Assembly (NCBI GenBank): GCA_009192285.1
Contig: WBVU01000003.1
Coordinates: forward strand, 4,247,973 to 4,311,972
DNA from: Morchella semilibera
Lineage: Eukaryota > Ascomycota > Pezizomycetes > Pezizales > Morchellaceae
Length of the DNA stretch: 64,000 nt
Reading direction: 5' to 3'
This document shows, one piece after another, positions 24,601 through 37,887 of this stretch. How positions within the stretch are numbered: the stretch's first letter is position 1; each line of letters starts with the position of its first letter. Below the pieces are notes generated by a model. The model saw only the letters and a list, made by a program, of their open reading frames with translations, ran no database searches and had not been told where the DNA came from. A program made the position numbers and the translations under genes.

Positions 24601-27600
24601 GCATTTACGCCAAAATCGTCGCGCCAACCGAAATTTCCAACTCAGTCGACTGAAACTGACGAAAACGACCATTCCGATATAGGGGCTATTGCTCTAGTAA
24701 TCATTGATTTGTGACGCCTTTATGTTTGCTTTTTTCACAGCATGCGGTTAGCCAAGAAGCGAGTGATTTATCATGATCTCTTGTAGCTACATATATGCTC
24801 TGTTATAGCTGCAGACTAGTCGTAGATATCTACTGCGGAGGCGGAAAAAACCGGTTTAGTAAACAAGGATAGAGAGTAAGCGCTGTGCCAGCTGTCAGGA
24901 ACTCCTTTACGCAGTCACCGTTACAACCTCTGCATCGTTATATTAGATTGAGTTGATCAATTACTCAATCAATTGAGCTATATCTAATTGCCGGTACTTG
25001 GGAAAGGGAAAAAAAAAAGAAAAAAACCTCGGATATGAAAAATGCAAGTATTGGGCTCAAAGTAAAAGAGGCATGTTTACCACGGAAAGGTAGGGCCCGG
25101 GTCTTCTTTCCTGCCTCGAGTGTTGTTAGTACAAGCACGTCCATAAAATTCATGTAGGAACCTCAACCACTCTCGACCTCTTTCATTGTTTCAATTGGGA
25201 TGATCCGGAGTGGTCGTGGTAAAAAGCTAGAACCAAGAATGATTATTCACACGGTAATAGTACAAGCTGGGGACCCTACTGAAGCTTGATTGTAGGCTTT
25301 AAAGTTGAAGAGAAAGTGATCATAGTAACCCTGTAGCCGACTATTTAGTGTCTAATATAGATAATCCATAAGATGTACGAGATAAGTTATAACTTAAACT
25401 AGAGACCTAAGGGATAGCTAGAACTGAAGCTTAATTAAAAGGCTTAAGAAGCTACAAGAGTGATAATCGGCCGGCACAAGAGTTGTTTGTGTAGATAATA
25501 GGGGGACATTTCTAAACAGTCATTGATCTTCAAGTAACGAACCTTGAGCATGCGTATCGCCGTATGCCTAATTGATAGAGTGGGGGGATTGAGTTAATAT
25601 ATATATCCGACCGCGATTACCCGATCGATTAGGTATTACTGACAACTTACGAGAAGGGGGTTGGAAACCTTCAACCTATAGCTACTTACATTATATGCCA
25701 GTCTAATTTACCTGAGGTAATATAAGTATGCTAGAGTGTGACTTAATGCCCAAATAGATCTATAAAAGGATTTATATAATTATTAAATTTAAGATCATGA
25801 ATTGATCAATTGACCGGAAGTATTATATAACATATCCTCAATTAATAGCAAGGCAGAATCAAAATACATATAGCTACACATACATTACTGGTGGGCACTC
25901 AACAGCTAGTTGGGTGGGAGTCGGATTCATGATCAACGGACGCAGGTGAAAGTAACATTCACTATGAACCTAGCATGGGGCCGGGTACTTCGTACGGTAA
26001 ATGTGTCAAATACGAATGAAGTATACTTTAGTATGGGTAGGTTAAGGCTTGAACTCCGGTCACCAGTGCATAGACCATTGACAACCAATTGCAATATCCG
26101 GTTCTTTGTTACAGGGACATCATAATATAGCCAACCCAGTTGGAGGTCAGTCATCCCACCACTGTGATAAGGGCATAATAGAGGGCCAATGGTTGGTTAC
26201 TGGGGCGGCTGTGGGATACGTATACGTCCATTCTAGTTCCAAGACTTTGGTATACATATTATTCAGGAGCATTTCCAATTTGTGTGAAGCGCTGCTCGTG
26301 CTGGCGGCCATATATGGTCAACATGTATCAATTCCGTCGATCGCGAACAAGAAAAGAAGTTGGCTAGAAAGCTTCAATATCAGTGCATGCATAGTGATTA
26401 TTACCACGATTAATTCGCTCGCGATCATGCCACCAAGTCGGTAAACCCATTCCCTGATCTTCTGGAGACAAACTATCCCCGTCATAAAACATCACTCGCG
26501 ACCTATCGGCCGGCAGTTGTACGAAGCACAGACTCTGATATACGCGTCTATGGCAAGGACAATACATGTACGTACCCGCACAACGATCATTGCCCAACTA
26601 GCTAGCTCGACTTAAGTCTACAACTTTTGCCTTTGGTAATAAAGGTCAACATCCCATGCATGTGATACGCAAGTTGTAAGAGTCTCCTTTATTCTCGTAT
26701 TCCCACCCCTTAAACCCGGCCACACCCGGCCCCCGGAAAAAAACCAACAGTTCCCCCTTTAATTCTCGTGCATGTACATATTCCCCTTTTCCAAGCCTTA
26801 CGCCAGACCAACAAAGTCATCCCATACTTATTCTCTAATAGTTTGGCTAGTTGTTTCTACCTCTCGCGCTCTCGAAAGCTGAGCATCATATCAAGTCAAC
26901 TCAGTTACGTTAAATCACCAAAGTCGACGAGAGGTTGGCAATCGCCCGAGTCTAAGGCGGATAGAATTCAGATCTGTGAGGCCGTTTCAAATCTATACCA
27001 GGCTGTTTAAAGAATATGTTTAGTATTCTCTCTACTCTTACTAACATGTATAGAGCTGAACGGGGTAGAGTTTGCAACTGAGGAAGCACCTCTTACATTA
27101 TGATAATAAACAACTTATCGGAAGTCTTGAGTTGAGGAATGGTGTTCCCACAAGTCCCAGACTCGATCCTGTTACCAGGAATGAACAGGACTAAATACAC
27201 CGGTACAGCAGCATCTTAGGTGGCAATGTTCTAACTGATTTTCTCCGATCACCCACTAGAAACCGAGAGGTTTTGGGCGTTCGTATCCGTCCTAGCTATA
27301 ATGATGAGACTCACATTAAGAACTTTTACGGTTCTTGAAGAACCGTTTTATCTTATATATCGCCTAGCGTCCCCTAACCATCTTCTACTATATATATAGC
27401 TAAGGCCGGCGTAGAGGCATGCATGCTCCTTACAAAATTCCTTGTATTCGCCGGCGCCCCTACTTAAGCTTGTAATAAATGGCACAAAATTAAATTTAGG
27501 CCTGTATGCGTCACTATCCGTAGATCAAAGCTAGTAGCTCCTGTTACTGATGAGATTATTGAAAAAAAGAAAAAGCGACATTTCAATTTTACTGTATTAT

Positions 27601-28830
27601 TTTCGTGGTAGTATTCCTATCACTAACCTTAATTTCGTAATTTAACCCTCGGATGCACCAGCGTATGATACAGGACTTCATTACATACTGAACCAGCTTG
27701 AGTACAAGAGAGGTGTCGTATACATATGTAACTATAACCATACAAAACGGTCACACACGTGTTGACCGACTGGAAATATATATACATGTAGTTCTAGGCC
27801 TAGGCACTTTGTTTGACTGTTCGGAAGCTAAAAACATACATCACTTATTGTTGATCAGATTATTATTGCGAGCCGGGGAAAATAAATCCTTACTGTAATA
27901 GTTGTGGCAAGCTGGTCTAGACCACTCTTGCATTGTGTCATTACTGCTTTTTGCAAAGGCTATTATTATTGTTATAGAAGGGCTACTAAACCATTTCGAA
28001 TCTATATTACGAACGCTTATCTTAAACCTAAATCGAGTGATGATTCATGAAGACATTTGTTTTCCTTGTTTTTTCACTCGTTGTATCATTTACTATGGTC
28101 AGATTTTACTGTTTGTTGAAAAGGTCCATTAATGAAATATGGTCTGATGTTTGAGTCAAAATTCCACCAGCTGTGCTCGAATTAATCTATATATTATGAT
28201 ATGTTGGTCACATACTTTAGGAAGTTGAGCACATCTTGTTCCGAACCTTCTCTTCAAAGACACCCAGCCTCATTAGTACAGTATGAAAAACTAGGGTGAA
28301 ATAGCTACGGAATTTAGTGACGAATACCGAATTAAACGACAATGGAGGAAGAGTACTGTACTAATACCGTATTCTTAATACCGCATTACTAGCAGTCCGC
28401 CTTTAAATTCTAGGATTAGGACACATGTTGAGGCACACCAAAGCTAAGAAAGCGGGCAGCTCCGAGGGAAAAACCGAAAGTCAATATTGCGTTGTAGTTA
28501 CTGGAGAAAACTTGGTAAAACTGGATTGTGATCACCTAGAGAAACAAAGCAGGAAAAATAGAGAGCACAAAATCAGTGTTTTACATACATACCCCTTAGT
28601 CTCGTGCCCAGCCTGCGGTGGTTGATTCTCTGGTGTGTGTCTGCTGTGCATGAGTGACAACAAAACAATAGTCTGGGATCGGACGAGAGTAAGTATGTTG
28701 GCTTTGTGGAATGCAAACCGGAATTGTATTTCCGGAGCCACCATCTCTAGATCTCCTACATTGATTAATTGCTGGATTGAAAGTAGCAATATGCTTGGTA
28801 TAAAATCTACAAACCCCTAGTTCCCGACGT

Positions 28831-28945
28831 GTTCAGTCATAGAACGGTGAAAATTGGGCATCCCGTCAGCTCTGCCTTACACAAGCACCGTATCGCCTAG
28901 CAAGTACTGTAGCGAGTGATCATGCGGGAATCCTGGGTACTGAAC
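28831..28945 (+). rRNA. 5S rRNA gene, copy B (diverged)
   Basis: This aligns over the same 115 nt as the other two copies, with GTTCAGT...ACTGAAC ends and the conserved blocks GCATCCCGTCAGCTCTGCC and CATGCGGGAATCC. It differs from copies A and C at roughly twenty positions, including AGTGAT where the others have GGTGAC, so it may be a variant or a pseudogene. A T4 run follows about 13 bp downstream (28958-28961). Confidence 0.8.
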
Positions 28946-29774
28946 TCGTCTTGTCTCTTTTGTTATCCTTTTAGCCGGAGCGAATGTGCACGTGGCTACG
29001 CATGCGTCTACTGGATTAAAAGGAAATGATATAATGTACTCTCTTATTAGTCCTCCACCCCAACCATAGAAGATATAACCATCAATATATCGGTAGTGGT
29101 TTATATCAACGTTTTGAGTCTTGCTCTTAACCTTAATCCGCGTTTTATGTGCAGCCAATTGGTTATTGTTGGGATACACGAGCAGTTATTGAATAAATAA
29201 AAGAGTCACCAAACATACTTCTAACCAACTTGTGTTTGCCCAATAATAGTTAATATTACATCATTGCGTTCGACACAAAATCTTCATATTTTGGTATGTA
29301 TGCATGAACTATCACTCGGGCTGTAACTGACACTCGAGGATCGATGAAGTTATAGATTTTTAGTTAACCGGCCGCTCAACCCTCAAGAGAATAAGAGATA
29401 AAAGCCCGGCTCTAATTTCTTAACTATGCCCTCTACGTATACTATAACGACGTGTATGGGTTGCCGCCAGGATTTAATTACCCTAAGTTTATTCCCTTTA
29501 CCGTGTCCTCTAGATCTACTGCAAGTTTGAGCGCTACACGTCCCGCTACTTTCTACCCGAATACGGCCTTCCCACCGCATCATTCAATCATCTAACCTCT
29601 TCATTTTATCGAACCTTACGCAAATAGATGGAGTGCGTCTGCTACGCATCAATATGTCAGCCTTCCATCCCGTGTGTAATAGGGATCACGGTGTCTTCTG
29701 GCGCGCAGCGAATGTGGCCGAGGGGCGTGGTCGGGCTTGTATCAAGTACGAGAGAGCGTCGATGCGCGTAGAGG

Positions 29775-29801
29775 GGTGGTGGTGGTGGTGGTGGTGGTGG
29801 T
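29775..29801. repeat. (GGT)9 microsatellite
   Basis: Nine perfect GGT units. No conserved reading frame surrounds them. Confidence 0.9.
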
Positions 29802-30939
29802 GTGTAATGGGTAATACAAGTCACAATCCCGAGCCGTACTAACGACTCCGGCCCCGCTTTTTCAAACCTACAGAGCAGGGCCCGACTTGCGTGTTTATAT
29901 CTATGTACATATACATTCACACAGCTATATACGTACCTAACGACCCGACTCCCCCATCCAGTCGCCAGAGGCGGAGGAGCTAGCCGTCTCTCTATTTATC
30001 CTAACGAAACCATATCATTCTTCCTCGTCACCACACACCTCCGGCCTGCAATCAACGGCCATCTAGCTCTTAATATATCTCACCACTGGTCCCCGGTTCC
30101 ATAAAGAAACCTAACCCTGACTCGCCCTAACTTCCGCAATCTACAAATGTTCACCATCTGCAAACACCCACAAGCTACATACATATCCATTCACCATACT
30201 CGACCCGGTCAGCACACCCGTTCTAATCGCCCCGCCGGATCGCTCGCCATTGCATCCCTATGTAAGGGCAACCCCACCATACCCACCCGCACACCCAGAG
30301 CCCCTCTTCCCCCCACCAACCCCACCATCATATGTGCCCCCGCCCCCTTCCCCCCTTCCAACCCCTGCGCTAACCCACGTCACAAACAAACATTACGTGC
30401 CGGACTCCGAGCTGACACCTGCGAATGCCCTGAAACGGACCCTGTATTGCCTAGCTATAGATGTACATGTAGCTACATGTATGTACTCCTGTCGCACCTG
30501 GTGGCTGGAACACCCGTATCTTGGTAGTTGGTTGCATGTGGGGCCGAGTGATAGGTTGTGATTTGCAACGCGATCTAATCTAACGGTATGTTGTGTCACC
30601 TAGATAGCTACGATCATTGACAGCACGGGGTGGTACAAAGTCATGTAGGTACATGATGCATTACGGGGAATACCAAACTACAAACCATACATGTATATGT
30701 ACAGCCCACAACAGCATATACCATGATCAGGCTAAGTACATGTATGTATATATGGGGGCTTACGTACTTACCATATATGCAGCATAGGGAGCAAGCAAGA
30801 TGCTACATGAGTAATCGAATCGACCGCAGGGCGGCTGTAGCTGTCACTCTTAAACCTCCGTCAGCTAAACGCCCTCCACTCCATATCCATGGCATACCAA
30901 TCGACTACTGATAATTCCAAAACGCCCGGCCACCATGTA

Positions 30940-31151
30940 CAGTGGCGGACACACAGAACCGACCATCAAACTATCCTTCACCCACTGACTTTCAACACAA
31001 CACTTGTCCAGGAAGAAAGTCCTTCTGTAAAATAGTTCTGTTACCTACCCCCAACAGCCCTACAGAAGGGATTTCGAGATAAATAAAAAACCACTTCCCT
31101 ATAGCTTCTAGAACAACTTAACTAAGGGTCGGTTTTGAGTGTCCGCCACTA
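30940..31151. mobile_element. MITE-like element with TIRs related to GTGGCGGACAC
   Basis: The left end CAGTGGCGGACACACAGAAC and the right end, read in reverse, TAGTGGCGGACACTCAAAAC form imperfect terminal inverted repeats of about 27 bp, continuing with CGACC on both sides. TA dinucleotides flank the element (30938-30939 and 31152-31153). The 212-bp interior has no coding capacity. TIR style and TA duplication suggest a nonautonomous Tc1/mariner-superfamily (Fot1/pogo-like) element; this is inferred. Confidence 0.7.
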
Positions 31152-31682
31152 TACATACCACCATTGACCACCTCCACCCCTGTCTGCAAACCCTACATGT
31201 ACCTACATGTACCTACTCAGTACATACCAGAATGCCACCACAGCCGCAACCGCAACCCCTGCAGTAGATCCACCATAACGGGCGGATCCCCGGGAGGAAC
31301 TGGCTAGTACGGCAATGTTTCAAGTGCAGTGTTCCAAATAAATATATATTCTTTCGTTTTTCTAAGACACCTATGGACTAAATTTTGTATACCGCCCATA
31401 GCAAAAAGGTACTCCTCCTTAGACTCATGACATAATAAATAAAAAAAGAAGAAAAATAAAAAGGAAAAAAGGAAAAAACACTGGAAACACGCCTGGAGTA
31501 TCCAGCAGCTCTACCAAATAACCCTTGTATAATAAGTTACGTAAGAAACAGCTTTCCATCGTGAAACATGGTTCCTGCCCAACTAAATTTCTATAAAAAA
31601 AAAAGATAAACTCTAGCTGTTCTCCCCACATCCCACGACCCAATCCAAATGTATGGAGTTATGAAGAATCGAAATCGACCGT

Positions 31683-32988
31683 TTATTTGCCGCTAGCGTT
31701 GTAGACCAAGGTGTTGGGGCTGTTCGATCCAGCATCGGTGACAACTCCCTTGATCGCATTCTGCTTGATCCAAGCAGTGACATCAGTAGCGCCCGAAAGA
31801 CCCTCAACGGAAATTGCATATGCGGCAAGACCGGCGACGTGAGGGGAAGCCATAGAGGTTCCAGAGATGGTGTTGACTGCAGTGGTGGATCCGATCCAGG
31901 TAGAGGTGATATCAGTTCCAGGAGCGAAAACATCAACGAAGGACCCGAAGTTAGAGTACTCTGCCCTAGCGTCACCGATCTGGGTGGCACCGACCGTAAT
32001 TGCGGACTTCTCGGAGGCGGGGGAGCTGTTGGAGGCATCGACGTTTTCGTTTCCGGCAGCGACAACGAAAGTGATACCGGAGGTAACAGCTGCGGCGACG
32101 GCCTTGTTGAGAGCAGCAGATATAGTGCCACCGAGTGACATGTTTGCAACAGACTTGTCAGATTTGCCCTTTGACTTCGCATCAGAGGTGACCCATTCAA
32201 CACCCTCGATAACACCGGCGTTTGTGCCAGACCCGTCGCTTCCAAGAACCTTCACAGCAACCAAGTCACACTTCTTTGCTACACCGTATGTAGCACCACC
32301 AATAGTTCCAGCGACGTGAGTTCCGTGACCAACACCATCCTCGTTCTCGGAATCAGCGGAGTTGAACCCCCCAGGTTGCGCGGCCTTCGAAGTCGATGTG
32401 GTCGACATTGATACCGGTGTCAATCACATATGCGGTGACACCCTCGCCGGCAGAAGAGTCGTAAAAGTAGCTGGTAAGGCTGGCATTCTTGGACTTCTGG
32501 GAAATGCGGGAAATTCCCCATGAGGGGACCTTGGTCTGAGTAAGGAGGGATTTGGCGACCATGATCTGGTCCTCCTCAACGAATTCAACCTGTATATAAA
32601 AAAAAGTACGATTAGAGCTTGTCCGGTTTAAAGATACAAGTTATTACTGACCTCAGTGGTATTCTTGATCTGTTCAATAGTAGTGGAATCGAAAGCCCCC
32701 AGAGTAAGCCTTGAAGCCACCAATGGCATACTGCTTCTTGAGGCCGACCAAAGATACATCATCACGGCGGACCAAGCGGTTCTTGTGGAGGTGGTTGGTA
32801 GTCGCAATGTGTGCGGTGATCACATCGTCGGCGGTATCATCTTTGAAGACGACAATATAATTGTCTGAAATTTTTTCTCCGACACGATTGATGGAAACAA
32901 GGTTATCCCCCAGGGGTGTAGGTGCTGCAGCTGCATAAAAGGGGAGAAGTGCAGCGGAAAGTACCGTGAGCGAGGAAATGAAACGCAT
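31683..32988 (-). CDS. Proteinase-K-type subtilisin (S8A), secreted, with two 1-base frame breaks
   Basis: This is a secreted serine endopeptidase. Exon 1 is 32988-32652 and exon 2 is 32589-31683, with a GTCAGT...CAG intron. A signal peptide (MRFISSLTVLSAALLPFYA) is followed by an I9-type propeptide containing NYIVVFKDD, then the peptidase S8 domain. In corrected numbering: catalytic Asp169 (YVIDTG), His200 (GHGTHVAGT), oxyanion Asn292 (AAGNE) and Ser357 (GTSMASPHVAG). The frame is broken twice, each time by one extra base in a G run of the coding strand: 32696-32700 (exon 1) and 32367-32372 (exon 2). Omitting one base in each makes both exons divisible by three and gives 413 residues, normal for the family. 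All catalytic motifs are intact, so either the assembly has homopolymer errors or the gene is very recently inactivated. Related enzymes degrade external or host proteins. Confidence 0.9.
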
Positions 32989-33188
32989 CTTGAAAAAGGG
33001 ACGGAAGGCTTCGGATTCTAAAAGACAAGTTTTGTAAAAAGAAGGAAAAAAAGACGGTTTTTAATGATAGTTGGTGGTAAAGCTGCCGGCAAGCTATGTT
33101 TCTAAGGGAGTGTAAGAGAGTGACTGAATGTGAGTGAGTATGCTGTGATGAGAAAAAAAGACAGCACTAGAACGGAGGGGCCAGCACG

Positions 33189-33195
33189 CTTTATA
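33189..33195 (-). promoter_or_regulatory. Possible TATA box of the subtilisin gene
   Basis: TATAAAG on the minus strand (context TTTGTATAAAGCG) lies about 200 bp upstream of the subtilisin start codon. The intervening sequence is A/G-rich on the plus strand (C/T-rich on the coding strand), as is common in fungal leaders. Confidence 0.35.
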
Positions 33196-36100
33196 CAAAT
33201 TGACTGACCTCCTGAAGTTTACTGTCTCAGAGTTCCCCACATGCCCGGGAGCAGGCCGAAGTTGTTTCTCGATATTTGCAATAGCGCTATTCGGTTTATT
33301 ACCCGATCAATTGGGTAGTTGGTGCCTGTAGCTGGAATTAAAGTTGACTCTTGGCATTGTTGTAGTATTGGCGACGCCTATCCTCATTGAAGATTGAGCA
33401 GCTACAATTCTTACCCCAATCGTTAACCTTCTTCAACTGTAATCTCACCACTCTAGTGGTACCCCGTTTTTTTTTTTGTTTCCATCGCCATCCAATTCCC
33501 GGGATAGATCGACGGTTCAATTGGCCCAACCTCGAGATATCAGTTAAGCTTTAATTTCTGTGGCAGGTTTAAGATTGAGTTTTATAAAATGTAGTGGGGC
33601 ATCCAGTAAAAGCCACCAAAAGCCACCTGCCTCACCGATTAGCAGTTGACAGGAGCGCGTGGTCCCGCCCGAAAGTACACTCTATCTTAAAAAATAAAAT
33701 TATCACGTCACTGTGAGACTCGACGGTATTCCATCCCAAGTTCACTGACATGTCTGTATGTAGAGACTCTTTTGTGTGGGCCTGTGTGTAACGGAGAGAC
33801 CGCATTTTCGCTAGCGCGTGGGGGGCCCCAGCTTGTGCAGGTGCTTAGAGTACTTGCTCTGTACCTGCATATAGGGCATGGGTACGCGATAGCACCCTTT
33901 TTTCTTCGCCCCCGTGTTTGGGCTTTAAGGTCGTAAATCCTCGACCTCAACGGTTACAAACTAGTACTAGACTGCAAGTTGTAAGCCTCCATCTACTTAA
34001 CAGCAAATGTATTTCCCTCTGGTAAAGGAGAGAGGGAAAGGGAGTCGAGTAGACACAATGTAGGGTACACGTACCTGCCATTTTTGTATCAAATCTCCCC
34101 CTCACTCGAGTGCCTGCTCTTGCCACAGGTACACTCTTTTCATTCATCTCAACATCAGGCTTGAATTAGCCAAGCGGTTAACTTTGACGAACTGGATGAA
34201 AGAATAAGGGAAAAACAGTTTCAGATCCAACCGTTGAACCTAGCTCCCACCCAGCCCCGCCTACTAACTGTCGGGCCGTTTCATAACAAACGCGATTCTA
34301 AAGCCCTACCAATCGCTATTGCACCAGTAGCAGATGGAGCGGGCACGCGAAGGGTCACTAGCAGATGGCGAACGAAAGCTAAGGAAGGGGCCGAATAAAT
34401 CTCAGATTGCAGCCAATAATAGGGTTTCTCGCTTCCTAGAGTTACAGGGCTAGGATCGACGTAAAACATGGACTCGGGATCAACATCTCTTGGCAGGCAG
34501 GGTATTCACCTCATTAGGAAGTCAGATCTCGAGGGAGGGAATTTAAACATCGATGATCCCACTGGAAAGCTTAATGGCTGTTTCAATTGGGAGGGGGTTG
34601 AGATTGAGCTCGGAGGTGTGGACGATGTGGAAGGTGCGTTAGTGGTGTGTGTGATCTTGCGCATTGATGGGGGCGTGGTAGTAAACCATTGGTGAGGGCT
34701 GTAAACCTCGGATCACGGGGAAATCGGAAGAGATATTGCTCATGAATTTCAGCGCCGAAACGAATGTGTCGACAACCGCTACGGATACCGGCTGTCAAAA
34801 GCTCTCCGATTTAGGAATGTATCATGTTGGTTTACTCAAATTAAAGAATTTCATCCACTCACACATGTGATATCGGCTATCGACATCTCTGGGGAGATTC
34901 CCGAAGCCGATAAAACCACCCCTACTGCTCTGTCGCCTGGAGATTGCCTTCCTCTGATTGAACGGTAAAATGAGCTTAATATTCGGAGAGCTCGGCCGGT
35001 GGCTGTCCCAATTGTGTATGCAAATCCCTCCTGCATAAGGCTGGTGGTCAATCATGCAGAATCACTCGGAATGTGAAAAAAAAAATAGCCCCAACGTCTG
35101 TAAGGCAGTTTTACTTCGTAGAAACCGTCGGTTAACCCTGTGATAGAAGAGATGTCTAAACGGTGACCACCGAGTGGGGCTCTTTCACTGCCATTGCTTG
35201 TGATGCTATTCTCGTAGTTTTTGAATAGCGATAATGCAGTCGATATCGATATCAGGGCTCACAGTGAGCAAAACATCCTAGGTACCCGTATCTGGATGGG
35301 ATGGAGCAGCGATGTAGTACATGTATGTAGGTAGCCTGCGATTTTCTATGGTATATGTTTACCCGGAGAAACAACGTGTCTTTGATACCTTTATTGTTCA
35401 AAGTGTACATATATATTTTTCCGGACCGTAAGTGTCTTTAGACCGGATTGATCCACTAAGGGTCGGGATCACAGAACGGTCCGTGTAAGCCCGCTCGCAC
35501 CAATTTTTACAAGAGAGGTCATCTACAACTCGACTCAAAATCATTTATTTCCTGGACGATACTAAACTACATCAATATGTCCACTCTAGCTACGTGCAAC
35601 TGCCCTCCCCTGAAGCTGATCCACGCTAACTTGACCTTTCCTCTCCGTTCTAGAGGCCACAGACCTCTGTAATACAAACCCATGAGCCCCAGCTACCAGC
35701 CAAATACATGTACCTACAAGTATGTATTCACTACTTTACAAAGCTTCTACCGCCAAACTGTATACAAGCATTATAATAACGTTGGGGGCTAGATCTCATC
35801 GGTACAGCTCCCAGTACCCATATCCAGGGACTACTCCTATACTCACGATCCTCCCTGCGATCGATAATTCGGGGGATATCTCACGTGTCTCAACCACAGC
35901 TTACAGTCCCTATCATTTCCGCGTCTCTCCTCAAGAGGCTCAATACAAGTGAGCGCCTAAGCTTCACACCCCAGTCTCTAGTCCCTCACTCTAGCCCTAA
36001 TCCCTGTACCTCCTCCTTGATGCGAGACCGCTCATTCGCCACATCGTACAGTCCCTCGACATTATACCACGCAACTATCTCGGCCACCCCCGACTATCCG

Positions 36101-36326
36101 AGCTCAAAGGAACAGCACCCTGTCAAGTCACAGCAAACAGCTTATTCCTGCCTTCCCCCCCTCAAGGGTGCGCAATAATTCTCCGCTGGCGCATTGTGCC
36201 CGCCTGTATCGGGGTCCTGGAAACAGCGCCCGTTTCATGCTGCCCCTGGAATGGTGGATCGCCTACTCTTACCCATGCAGCATTTTAGCTACAGCTTATA
36301 TGTGGCGCAGCTGGTGGATCAAGGCC

Positions 36327-36350
36327 GGTCTGGTCTGGTCTGGTCTGGTC
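36327..36350. repeat. (GGTCT)n pentanucleotide microsatellite
   Basis: Almost five perfect GGTCT units in otherwise unremarkable intergenic sequence. Confidence 0.9.
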
Positions 36351-37887
36351 TAGAACGGAGGGGTTGCGCATGCTGGTATTGTTTACACGCGCACAGAATT
36401 GTTGGCCAGCTAACTATTTTGGGATAAATTTGTTAACTACACGTTCTCTAGATCTTTATGTGCGTGTATATGGCCTGTACATACCTCAGTGACTATATAT
36501 TCATATCGTTACAAATGGAAGGCTGACTAGGGGAGCGTTCACGTTTGCGTCGGGCGCATATAATTATAAGTTATCTGCGAAATATCTTTGAGCTAATGCA
36601 TTTACTTATGCTGACATTGTTTAGAATAATACAGGCTCGTTCACTTCGATCCCTAGTATGCGGGCATGCTATCCCACGCCCGCGCCGCCAGGCGGACAGC
36701 ATCCAGCTCTCGTCCTCAAATCAACGAATTCTATCCAAAAACCCTAGACCAGGCAATTACTTAAGAACTCTCCAATGCACACAAGGCAGGTTCGTCACCG
36801 TGTTGGGGGTGCGGCCAGCCTGTCCTCAGGGTCTCCGATCGAGTGATACACCGTGACTACTACAACCAGCAGGTGTTACAACCAGCAAGTGTGACTGGAG
36901 ATCACGCATCTGTAGTTGCTTAGTTGGGCATGTCACGGTGAATGTATATGGGACGCCCATATATATCTGCAACACACAAGCACCCGTCGCGTCACCTACA
37001 CCTTTATCACATCATTATCGGGGCGGTCACAGGCACTACAGCAGTTACTGACCGGCGCTAATTGTATGTCATGACTTCAACGACCTCCAGCTGACCCAAA
37101 CCGCCCGCCTCGGAGATATTGACGGTGGGGCAGCGTCTAGATACTCGGATAAGGCGAGATCTGCTGATCTGCACTATACTGTACGTCTTTAGTTCCTCGG
37201 GTGGTTGTGACTGTTTTCTTCCTTTATAATAATTTTGGATATGTTCTATCTACACGGCCCAAGTGAGGGGCTATATAAGAAAGAAAACATGATCACTTTC
37301 ATTTTTATACATCTCCAGTGAAGTCTTGGTTGAGGGTAGCAGTCTAATTACTCGTGCCTTTTCTCCGCGTTGGTTTATGCGAGATAAGACTTTCGGGATC
37401 ATTTCTTCTACTCTATGTAGATGCGGATGGGCATGCAAGGACGCGGTCTATGTACCTATTACATTCTATCTGAATCTCCAAATCTCCAAATACTTATGTC
37501 CCGATACAGTCAAAGGAAAAAGAAATGGGGAAAAGAAAGAAAGAAAATTGGAAAGGGAAAAATAAAATAAAATGAGATCATGTTATCACGTACATGCAGT
37601 CATGAGAAGGGAAAGAACAAAACCTAACAACGGAAGATGCAGTATATATCCTTCAATAGTAATCCCAGAAATAAAAGAAATAAAAAAAAAGAAAGCGTCG
37701 GTCAATCAATCAGTGTACATTGTCGTGTAACCCTCATGACCCTTATAAAAATTCAGGCAAGCAAACAAAAGCGTCAACACGATTAAACCCCAGTTGCGCC
37801 CATGATGAAAACGAAAGAAAACCCATTCCACAGGTGGAAATAAAAGAATCAAGACCCGGTACCAAACCAAACTCCTCTGCATACACC

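Larger units (their letters stand above)
18058..31682. other. Large gene-poor region of about 13.6 kb
   Basis: No protein gene is convincing across this stretch. Supported content is a 5S rRNA gene (28831-28945), inverted-repeat elements at 19973-20098, 20492-20579 and 30940-31151, a retroposed poly(A) fragment with target-site duplication (21505-21622), a tRNA-like box A region near 21320, and many TACATGTA palindromes. A perfect 16-bp palindrome CCACTGATATCAGTGG lies at 23479-23494 and a small hairpin around ACGGTTCTTGAAGAACCGT at about 27327-27345. A proline-rich open frame without a start codon lies near 30119-30561. The remainder looks like decayed, unclassified repeat sequence. Confidence 0.45.
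32989..37887. other. Gene-poor region of about 4.9 kb
   Basis: Contains the subtilisin promoter at the left end and the ATG2 3' flank at the right end. Short frames on both strands have no recognisable domains. A box-A-like TTAGCCAAGCGGTTAA at about 34167 does not fold into a tRNA. A TATA-like word at about 37270 (GGGGCTATATAAGAAAG) is not followed by a supported gene. A (GGTCT)n microsatellite lies at 36327-36350. Confidence 0.45.

Noticed and set aside
28425-28625. 66-codon ATG frame, lysine-rich
   Set aside because: Too short and unsupported; surrounding sequence is noncoding with a 5S gene close by.
34160-34260. Box-A-like TTAGCCAAGCGGTTAA
   Set aside because: No box B or cloverleaf follows; not a tRNA.
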